Shown piece by piece: positions 56,136 through 64,000 of a stretch of DNA of 64,000 nt. The notes under the pieces were generated by a model that did no database searches, was not told the origin of the DNA, and saw only the letters and a list, made by a program, of their open reading frames with translations. Within the stretch, counting starts at the first letter, position 1. Each line of letters starts with the position of its first letter. The translations under genes and the position numbers were made by a program. This stretch comes from Caprella mutica (lineage: Eukaryota > Arthropoda > Malacostraca > Amphipoda > Caprellidae): contig CANNZV010000424.1 in NCBI GenBank assembly GCA_947561585.1, forward strand, positions 16,957 to 80,956. The letters run 5' to 3'.

Positions 56136-56570
56136 ACCAAAATTATGCATGTTTTATTATTTTTTAATTAAATTTATACAAATCACTTTCAGTAATATTT
56201 CTATCAACCCATAAGTAGTTTCCCTGCAGCAACTTTTAAATGGTCGAAGGTAAAGTGTTTTTTTTTTGTATTGAGATATTCTTGTTGAACTGGCACTCTA
56301 GATATGTCATGAATGTTTGAACAGATTGTTTATTATTTTTAACAATTCTTTATCTTGTTAACTGAATATGTTTTCAAACTATAGCATCAGTGATTTAATA
56401 TTTCATAGTTACATGCATGGAGATTCAATGCTCACTTTGCTCAGTCATATAGAATTTTAAGCAAAAATATACTATTCTGTGCCTAAACACAATATCAAAG
56501 TTATTAAAAAGCTCTTGTTTTTAATGGAAAAATGTTGTCTTTAAAAAAATTAAAAGCGCTATCAACTACT
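56136..56570. other. AT-rich spacer
   Basis: No feature seen. Confidence 0.5.
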
Positions 56571-56572
56571 TA

Positions 56573-57422
56573 GGCCTCCTTCACACTCGCGTTTCTCAAC
56601 GCCGCGTTAGAAATACTGATCATGGCGAAAAGTTTAGCTGCAATTGATTTCAACGGAGCCCTTCACACTTGTGTTAGAAAAGATGCAGCAATTTTTCTAC
56701 CGCAGCATAGTTCAATCCCCTGCAAAAATACGAGCATAATTTTTAACGCTAGAACTTTAGCAGGATACGAATGTCTATTGTACCGTTTGTTTACATTAGT
56801 GTTTTTTCACTGCTGGGATTGCATACATACACAAAAATTTGACGAAAATAAGACGAAAAATTGAAAAATAATTGTCTACAATGGTTAACATTTTGTACCC
56901 ACATATCAAGGGTTCCTGGCAATTGTGATAGAATTTTAAAAGTTATATAAGTTATGAATTATCAGTCAGTTACACATATTCGATCATAGAAGAAAAAGTA
57001 TATAAGTAATAGGACATTTTAACTCGTCATTTGTTGATGATCTATAATGTGGAACTGTTCGATAATTCAGAACATACCCTATTATGCCAAATTACTTTTT
57101 TCATATCATGTTCAGAGAAAATGATAACCAGAGAAAATGATAACCAGAGAAAATGATAAACAGAGAAAATGATCACCAAAGGAAACGATAACTAAAGAAA
57201 ATGATAACCAGAAAAAATGATGTCCATAAAAAATGATAAACAGAGAAAATCATAACAAAAGAAAATGATAATTAGAGAAAATAATAACCAAATAATAACA
57301 AGGAAAAAAATTATTAGATGAGTTTTTTTTCAACACAGCATTGCAAAAAGGCAAGTGTGAAGACATGCCAAAAGAGCTGTATTTTTAACGCGGCGTTGAG
57401 AAACGTAAGTGTGAAGGGGGCC
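56573..57422. mobile_element. MITE with GGCCYCCTTCACACT ends, 850 bp
   Basis: GGCCTCCTTCACACTCGCGT + TTCTCAACGCCGCGTT at the left pairs with GGCCCCCTTCACACTTACGT + TTCTCAACGCCGCGTT from the right. Both sides have TA (56571-56572, 57423-57424). Inside the left end CTTCACACTTGTGTTAG is repeated. A TA duplication fits Tc1/mariner or PIF/Harbinger-related groups; I cannot choose. The 80-residue frame at 56622 has no recognised family. Confidence 0.78.
57113..57300 (+). repeat. 16-bp tandem repeat inside the MITE
   Basis: About eleven units of GAGAAAATGATAACCA, more diverged to the right. Confidence 0.92.
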
Positions 57423-57424
57423 TA

Positions 57425-57590
57425 TGGGTGCAGAAAAGCTACTTCAAGAACAACGTCACCTACCACCAGTCTGTGACAGTACTCATGGATGCAGAGAAGC
57501 TACTTCATGAACAAAGTCTTCTACCACCAGTCTGTGACAGTGCTCATGGATGCAGAAAAGTTACATCCTACCACCAAACAAGACATAGTT
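57425..57590 (+). repeat. 61-bp tandem repeat
   Basis: GCAGAAAAGCTACTTCAAGA at 57430, GCAGAGAAGCTACTTCATGA at 57491 and GCAGAAAAGTTACATCCTAC at 57552, with CTACCACCAGTCTGTGACAG between: 2.5 units. Confidence 0.9.
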
Positions 57591-58241
57591 TGGATAATTG
57601 ATGGACAAAGCTTTCTATAGTGTATGTATATAACACTGAACACGGGTGAATGAGCAAGTTGGTTAGCTCTATAGCGGTTTATTAAACACTGACAATTTAC
57701 ACATGGTACATACATATCATTGGCTATCTTATACAGGAGATGCCAACTAGGCAATTATTTAAGTATTAACAATACAATATAGTGTTGCCATAAATGGAGG
57801 TATTAATTATTAATACAAAACACTTTCTATTTGAAACTGATGCCATCAGTTTTAACTAAAAGCATGTCAATAACAAATAAATCATATCGAAATGTTTTAC
57901 ATTGCTGTATCTTGAATTATATTCAAATGATTAAAATACTTTACATTATATTACTATTTGTTACTAAGAGTTTGAAATCGAAGCTGTGATTCCTGACAGC
58001 TGCAGCACTTAATTAATTCCAGTTAACTTGATTCGGTTATTGGGAATTGATTCGATAATCTCCAGGATCCTTGAATTTAGATGCATTATCGACAGCTGCC
58101 ATCTTCAGTGATTACAAGAGCATTCGATTCAGTCACTTTATACTATATCCCAATAGATTAACTAGTACAATAGATAAAAAATCAATTGTAGACACTATAC
58201 AGTAGTACTCCCCTATAGTGAATGTAAAGGTTTATAAAAAT
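57591..58241. other. AT-rich spacer
   Basis: No gene or element seen. Confidence 0.5.
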
Positions 58242-58499
58242 AATCCTAAAAATAACTATTGATTAAAGATTAAAGATAACTTTTGATTAAAGATTAAAAA
58301 TAACTATTGCTTAGTTCTTTGCTTAAAGATAACTGTTGCTTAAAGATTAAAGATAACTATTGATTAAAGATTAAAGATAACTATTGATTAAAGATTAAAG
58401 ATAACTATTGCTTAATGATTAAAGATAACTATTGCTTGAAGATTAAAGATAACTATTGCTTAAAGATTAAAGATAACTATTGATTTAAGATTAAAAATT
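58242..58499 (+). repeat. 24-bp minisatellite
   Basis: About ten units of AAAGATTAAAGATAACTATT + GATT/GCTT. Confidence 0.93.
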
Positions 58500-58660
58500 A
58501 CCATTTCATAACGAATAAAATTACCATTTCATTACGAATAAAATTACCATTTCATAACGAATAAAATTACCATTTCATTACAAATAAAATTACCATTTCA
58601 TTACGAATAAAATTACCATTTCATTACGAATAAAATTACCATTTCATTACGAATAAAATT
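58500..58660 (+). repeat. 23-bp minisatellite, seven units
   Basis: Exactly seven units of ACCATTTCATTACGAATAAA + ATT, directly after the 24-bp array. Variants only at the ATAACG/ATTACG/ATTACA positions. Confidence 0.96.
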
Positions 58661-59036
58661 ACTTTTCTTCTAATTTCATTTAGTCTAATTTATTTTCAAT
58701 AATAGTAAAACAAATCCGCGTTAAATGTCCATCCTTGTGCTTTCTTTTATCTATATCATTTTTTCATTTCATTTACTATGTGGTTCATCTCTCAGGTTGC
58801 AAGACTGGTGACCTGCGGTGTGTTTTCTTCCCGCTTGCCTAGTTGCTCACTCGTCTCCCTCAATGACCGCATGGGACATATCCATTTAAATATTACATAT
58901 CAAATAGTAAATCAAATTCTATGAATAATAATATCAGTATTAAGCAAAAATACAATTTAATAAATTTTCATATCCTTATCTTATAAAAATTAGGCAAGTT
59001 CAATTATATTCCGTTACATTTATAACCTTTTTCTGT
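58661..59036. other. Spacer
   Basis: AT-rich, GC-richer at 58785-58870 (TGGTGACCTGCGGTGTG). No gene seen. Confidence 0.5.
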
Positions 59037-59163
59037 ATACTGAGTAAGAGAAAAGTTTTCTTTAGTTTACCATGAATAGCATCAGTTTTAAAAAGCTAAT
59101 GGCGATTTCATGGAATACTAAAGAAAATTTGGGCACTATAAAGGTAGTTTTCTTACTCAGGAC
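59037..59163. repeat. Hairpin MITE, ~127 bp
   Basis: ACTGAGTAAGAGAAAAGTTT, TCTTTAGTTTACCATGAA at the left pair with TTCATGGAATACTAAAGAAA and GTAGTTTTCTTACTCAGG at the right. No target duplication seen. Confidence 0.7.
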
Positions 59164-59564
59164 TCTACAATCACTATAGAGTAGTTTACTGTAAATACAT
59201 ACTGCGCCATTTGTCTATTTATACATTCTGGAGAATGCATTGTGCGTTTTTAACCTCCAAAATGCCGAGCTTAAAAAATAGGATAGGTAACAAATAAAGT
59301 AATTTCATTATCATAATCAGCATGTGGCTTTTCAATTCTTTGATTTAATAAATAAAACAAAGCTGAATTTCTAATAACCACATCTTAATGGTCCTCTCCA
59401 GTCTGAATTTAAAAAATTCTGGTATTGCTTTAAATTTGTAGAGCTAAGGTTATATAACATATCGCAGCAAATAGAATTTAAATCGATCAAGTATTCTGTT
59501 CACAATTAATTATATAAGAAATATTCGCATTTCGGTTTTTCTCATTCTGAGATTCATATTTTGG
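59164..59564. other. AT-rich spacer
   Basis: No feature seen. Confidence 0.5.
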
Positions 59565-59650
59565 TACACGGAAAACTGCCAGGCGGAAAACTGCCGAAGC
59601 GGAAAACTGCCAGTCGGAAAACTACCAGGCGAAAAACTGCCAATCACTTA
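59565..59650 (+). repeat. ~16-bp tandem repeat GGAAAACTGCCAGGC
   Basis: Five units of CGGAAAACTGCCAGG type. Short tandem units of this kind also form the ends of the foldback-like element, so this may be a solo end, but no inverted partner was found. Confidence 0.85.
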
Positions 59651-60014
59651 TCGGCATTTTAATCAGTTTAGTCAATAATGACATTTAATTTATAAATAAG
59701 CCGTTCACCTTTCGTTAAGGAGTTAAAAAGATATTCATTTTTACCAAATAAAAATAATAGTTATATGTAAACAAATTGATTAGAAAAATATATAAAATAT
59801 ATAATTAAATAAATATTACAGAAATTAATCAATTACAATATAGAAATTGAAAATATAACCTCTCTTAGAAAATACTAAGAGAAGGAACAAAGGAATAATT
59901 GTATTAGAGACGCGTTGTTTACACAACGTGTCTTTACATTATCAGTTCATAACGGGTTTAGTTTCTAATTATTTCTTTTTGTGTTTATAATTTGAGAATT
60001 GAACAAGTCTTCAA
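59651..60014. other. AT-rich spacer
   Basis: Contains the hairpin-like GACGCGTTGTTTACACAACG + TGTC near 59910. No gene. Confidence 0.5.
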
Positions 60015-60445
60015 CCCTGCAAACAATTCCATATTGCATACACATATTTACCATGTGGTTTAATGGTTTTAATGTGGCAATGGAGTATGAATATGTCTTA
60101 TCCACATTGAACTTATCTAACTATCATAAAAACACATAATTAACATGTCGTTATACCATTTTAAAACCATATCATAAAAAAACGTATCAAATAGAGATTG
60201 TATACACCACATCACATCCACATGGAAATTACCATACTTATAACAAGTGTTATTTACCACATTCATAGCAACAAGTAAAATACCATACTTATAACATATG
60301 GTAACCACATAATAATTTACCATATTAACTACCACGAAAAACAACATGTAATAATTATGGTATCCATTTCCAAAAATATGCATAGTATACACATAATTTA
60401 AATGTGTAAATGCCACATGGTATACACATGGAATTGTTTGTAGGG
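60015..60445. mobile_element. MITE with CCCTGCAAACAATTCCAT ends, 431 bp
   Basis: Left CCCTGCAAACAATTCCATAT and, from the right, CCCTACAAACAATTCCATGT. Inner parts repeat ACCACAT and CATACTTATAACA motifs, giving a tyrosine- and asparagine-rich minus-strand frame (60117-60416) that is not a gene. No clear target duplication. Confidence 0.78.
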
Positions 60446-61324
60446 AAGCTTAATATTCACTTGTACTCACAATAAAAAAACTTTGTTCGATGTTTGTGAA
60501 ATATTTAGAATTTGCAACCCAACATCAATGATTATTAAACTGCTATTAATTCTCTGACAATTTCACTCGATCGAATTGATTGCATATTAATTAATAATAC
60601 TTTTTACATATAAATGAAAATTGTTAAAATGAATGTTTTGTGTTAATGACATGGAGAATAAAAAGGTAAAAGTAATAACTATTTAACATACATATAAGTT
60701 GATTTAACATTCACTTAATTTATTGTATAATTTAAAATAATATTATTGTGAGAATATCTAATCATATAGTATTCACAAATCAGTACACATGGTTTAACTT
60801 TTACTTCGTAACCAAAGGAATATATTGCTGACGTCAATAGGAATTTAAAAACAAGAGACTATAAACGTTGAAATTTTTTTTAAATTTTACATCACTTTGA
60901 AAATAAGTTAAAAATAGTAATTATTAAATCCTTATGTGTAGTGGGGTTTGGTTTACTGAGTGTTTAATAAAGAAAATTTGTTGAAATATTATTTTTCTTC
61001 GAATATTATTTAAGTATTCCAATGTATATGTAGTTATTACTGTAAAAATGAATGTCCCCTTAACCTCTTAAAGAAGGCCTAACGCTGTTTTTTATAAATT
61101 AAAATGTGTCTGAAATGTCTCAATCCATCAGTAATACATAGGAAATAAATAACTTTAAACCCTTATATCTCAAAAACTAATAGTTTCTACAAAAAACGGT
61201 TTTGATTTTCGTATTTTATGGACAAAAATACATACAAAAAGAGTAATTTGAATTAAATTTGGTGGGGGTCGTCAAATGGAAAGTTCCGATTATCTTCATA
61301 AATAATCACATTGGCCCCAACCTT
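60446..61324. other. AT-rich spacer
   Basis: No gene or repeat array seen. Confidence 0.5.
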
Positions 61325-61398
61325 CCATCTAGGCAATTTAAGTGTTTTTCTCTTTAATCTAGGCAAGTTAAGTGTCTATTTCTTTCATCAAGGAAAGT
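61325..61398 (+). repeat. 30-bp minisatellite, first part
   Basis: Two to three units of CATCTAGGCAAGTTAAGTGT + CTTTTTCTTC type, interrupted by an insertion and resumed at 61889. Confidence 0.85.
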
Positions 61399-61888
61399 TA
61401 CATACAGAGAAAGGATTAGTTAAATCAAATAAAATTTAATTTGTTTTGAATCATATGAATGGGTTGTTTTTGCGCCTACCTACGTGGTGAGTTACAGGTA
61501 CTACTTAAAAGTAGTTAAATGGACGAAAGAAGAAAGAGAGTCGTTTTGACTCACTCCCAAACTTAAAAAAAGTAGCACCAACTTGCAAAAGCAAGTTAAC
61601 TTATACACCAGATACATTGGATTAACAGTCGTTGTGAGTTCCTACAATACACTCTGTCATGGTTGTTTTAACATACTTCAAAATTCTCAAAAAAGTAACT
61701 TTTAACTCTCATAGTAAGTTGATTCAATCTATAACATGAATTGAATTAACTAATGTTTGATGACACATTATGCCATAGTTGTTTTTAACTCACATGAAAA
61801 CATTAATAAAGTCCAACCAAGTAACGTAATAAATTGATTCAAAGCATAAATTGGTGACCCATGTGATATGAGTAAACTTTTTTCTCTG
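61399..61888. mobile_element. Probable MITE within the minisatellite, ~490 bp
   Basis: Ends ACAGAGAAAGGATTAGTT and, from the right, ACAGAGAAAAAAGTTTAC are weak inverted repeats. Minisatellite units lie on both sides, so this is an insertion. Inside, GTTGATTCAATC-like and TAACTCACATG motifs; no coding frame. Boundaries approximate. Confidence 0.55.
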
Positions 61889-62955
61889 TGCAAGTGTCTT
61901 TTTCTGTCACCTAGGCAAGTTAAATGTTCTTTTCTTCCATCTAGTCAAGTTAAGTGTTTATTTCTTGCATGAAGGAAATTAAATGTCTTTTTCTTCCATC
62001 TAGGCAAGATACATGTCTTTTTCTTTCATCTAGGCAAGTTAAGTGTCTTTTTCTTCAATCTGGGCCAGATAAATGTATTTTTCTTTCATCAAAGCAAATT
62101 AAGTGACTTTTTCTCCCATCTAGGCAAGTTAAGTGACTTTTTCTTCCATCTAGGCAAGTTAAGTGACTTTTTCTTCCATCTAAGCAGGTTAAGGGTTTTT
62201 TTTATTCCATCTAGGCAAGTTAAGTATCTTTTTCTTCCATCTAGGTAAATTAAGTTTCATTTTCTTCCATCTAGGCAAGTTAAGTGTCTTCTTCTTCCAT
62301 TTAGGCAAGTTAAGTGTGTTAAGTGTCTTTTTCTTCCATCTAGGTAAATTAAGTTTCATTTTCTTCCATCTAAGCAAGTTAAGGGTTTTTTTTATTCCAT
62401 CTAGGCAAGTTAAGTATCTTTTTCTTCCATCTAGGTAAATTAAGTTTCATTTTCTTCCATCTAGGCAAGTTAAGGGTTTTTTTTATTCCATCTAGGCAAG
62501 TTAAGTATCTTTTTCTTCCATCTAGGTAAATTAAGTTTCATTTTCTTCCATCTAGGCAAGTTAAGTGTCTTCTTCTTCCATTTAGGCAAGTTAAGTGTGT
62601 TAAGTGTCTTTTTCTTCCATCTAGGTAAATTAAGTTTCATTTTCTTCCATCTAAGCAAGTTAAGGGTTTTTTTTATTCCATCTAGGCAAGTTAAGTATCT
62701 TTTTCTTCCATCTAGGTAAATTAAGTTTCATTTTCTTCCATCTAGGCAAGTTAAGGGTTTTTTTTATTCCATCTAGGCAAGTTAAGTATCTTTTTCTTCC
62801 ATCTAGGTAAATTAAGTTTCATTTTCTTCCATCTAGGCAAGTTAAGTGTCTTCTTCTTCCATTTAGGCAAGTTAAGTGTGTTAAGTGTCTTTTTCTTCCA
62901 TCTAGGCAAGTTAAGTGTCTATTTCTTCCATCTATGGAAGTTAAGTGTCTTTAAT
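61889..62955 (+). repeat. 30-bp minisatellite with 281-bp higher-order repeat
   Basis: About 35 units of TCTAGGCAAGTTAAGTGTCT + TTTTCTTCCA. From about 62189 to 62900 the variants recur every 281 bp (62189, 62470, 62751), each block marked by AAGGGTTTTTTTTATTCC and AGTGTGTTAAGTGTC. Lysine/leucine-rich minus-strand frames of 62 residues (62189-62377, 62470-62658) are identical because of this step and are artefacts. Confidence 0.96.
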
Positions 62956-63270
62956 AATTTGTTAAAAGTTAAAAGTATTGGATGGATATTATTCATTAAG
63001 ATTCAGTACTTGTGTTATAATTATCAATATTATAAAACTAAATTAAAGCATAGATTATAAATGAATAATCAATAATATTACCCGAAAAATGGGATCGAGT
63101 AAACCAAAATAATTTCTAAAAGCATCTACTTTGCATATCATAACTCTATGTTAGCTCCCACTTTCCGAATACTGTGAGTGTCAAGTACTTCAACGTTTTC
63201 TTACACAGAAATTAAATCATTAAGATTCCATTGTTACTAAAAGATTACTAGCATAAATTCGAGGACATAT
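62956..63270. other. AT-rich spacer
   Basis: No feature seen. Confidence 0.5.
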
Positions 63271-64000
63271 TATTTGTTCGGTCATATACGAAAAAATGCA
63301 TTTAAACTAATTTTAAATATGGTAATTGTGGACAAATATTTAAAATAAGCTAGACCAAGTGGAAACAAAGGGTTTTGTCTCAGTGAGAGTTTATTAAATC
63401 ACTTTCACATTGAATATGATCATTTGTTACTCAGCGTGCTTGGTGTAAACACCCTCTTGTTTCATTTCACTGTGTTTGTAATTTATCACTAAAGTGTTTT
63501 TTCTATTTATAAGAAATAATCTTCATACAGCTTATCATTTTTATTGGATATCTATAATCATATTCTATTTTCATTTTTTTAAAAAGATATCTATTATCTT
63601 CTTATTTTGTTTTCATTGATTTAAAAGATATCTATTATCATCTTATTTTGTTTTCATTGTTTTAAAAGATATCTATAATCATCATATTTTGTTTTCATTT
63701 TTCAAAAGATATCTATTATCATCTTATTTTGTTTTCATTGTTTTAAAAGATATCTATAATCATCATATTTTGTTTTCATTTTTTTAAAAGATATCTATTA
63801 TCATCTTATTCTATTTTGATTTTTTTAATTTTGTTTATTCTTTTAGATAGCAATAATAATCTTTAATCTATAGTGATGTTCATAGTTGCTTTTGAAATTC
63901 TAATGCAAGTTAAGTAATTACAATGTTTATATAAGTTAGTACTGACAGGCAATTAATTACTCTGGTTAAAAAAAAAGCTGCCGATATTACAATATTCTTC
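63271..64000 (+). mobile_element. Partial copy of the foldback-like element interior
   Basis: 63290-63460 matches 54880-55045 (GTGGACAAATATTTAAAATA, AGTGGAAACAAAGGGTTTTG, TTTATTAAATCACTTTCACA, ACTCAGCGTGCTTGGTGTAA), and 63510-63580 resembles 55725-55790. The tandem-repeat ends of the 54804 element are not seen, and the window ends here. Confidence 0.65.
63565..63830 (+). repeat. 40-41-bp tandem repeat
   Basis: About six units of TTTTAAAAGATATCTATTAT + CATCTTATTTTGTTTTCATT. The corresponding part of the 54804 element (near 55750) has only one unit-like sequence, so the expansion is specific to this copy. Confidence 0.93.

Noticed and set aside
60117..60416. 99-residue minus-strand frame
   Set aside because: Lies within a MITE and is low-complexity Tyr/Asn/Val sequence.
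62189..62658. Two identical 62-residue lysine-rich frames on minus
   Set aside because: Identical because of the 281-bp higher-order step in a 30-bp minisatellite; not gene copies.
1..64000. tRNA, rRNA, snRNA genes or a histone/rDNA cluster
   Set aside because: No recognisable conserved RNA motifs were seen by eye; a covariance-model scan would be needed to exclude small ones.

Overview
This is a eukaryotic window, very probably from an arthropod (an insect, perhaps a hemipteran). It is AT-rich, has no operon-like gene packing, rRNA, tRNA or recognisable intact host gene, and is almost entirely repetitive DNA: minisatellites, satellites, MITEs and decayed transposons. The organism call is inference. 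The non-LTR retrotransposon, P-like, piggyBac-like, hAT-like and Tc1/mariner-like remnants fit an insect, but nothing here fixes the species.

Layout. 1-2753 is a ~31-bp minisatellite broken by a 3-unit block of a ~98-bp satellite. 2754-7530 is a unique segment duplicated almost exactly at 46481-47958. Copy 1 carries a 3.37-kb hAT-like palindromic element (3622-6986) with an 8-bp target duplication, and copy 2 keeps the empty site. 7522-9265 holds 98/99-bp satellite monomers. 9494-16295 is a 6.8-kb P-like transposon with CATGGCC termini, a perfect 7-bp target duplication and a broken THAP zinc-finger exon. 16.4-25.5 kb is a nest of MITEs, many starting CCAGTCTG with ~9-bp target duplications, inserted among four pieces of one non-LTR retrotransposon (reverse transcriptase C-terminus). 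One interruption is a 1,033-bp Mutator-like element. A piggyBac-like MITE follows at 25.5 kb and a tandem dispersed repeat at 26.2 kb.

27936-30725 is a clean 118-bp satellite of about 23 copies. 30.9-35.6 kb is mostly single-copy AT-rich DNA with a possible exon, a Tc1/mariner fragment, a hAT-like MITE and a P-like MITE. 35645-46480 is a 10.8-kb minisatellite array of the same family as the window start. It has higher-order repeats and three copies of a ~360-bp GC-rich module. 47959-50620 is the 98-bp satellite again, in the opposite orientation to the array beside copy 1. 51-64 kb holds a chain of short minisatellites (51, 18, 33, 34, 16, 61, 24, 23, 30 and 40 bp units), piggyBac-like, foldback-like and other MITEs, and one possible exon.

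There is no functional gene system to describe. The long open frames are by-products of tandem repeats whose period is a multiple of three or that lack stops. The most informative biology is structural: the THAP-bearing P-like element with its own MITE, the palindromic hAT-like element carrying two inverted mariner-like transposase fossils, the filled/empty site pair, and the inverted satellite arrays on either side of a segmental duplication.
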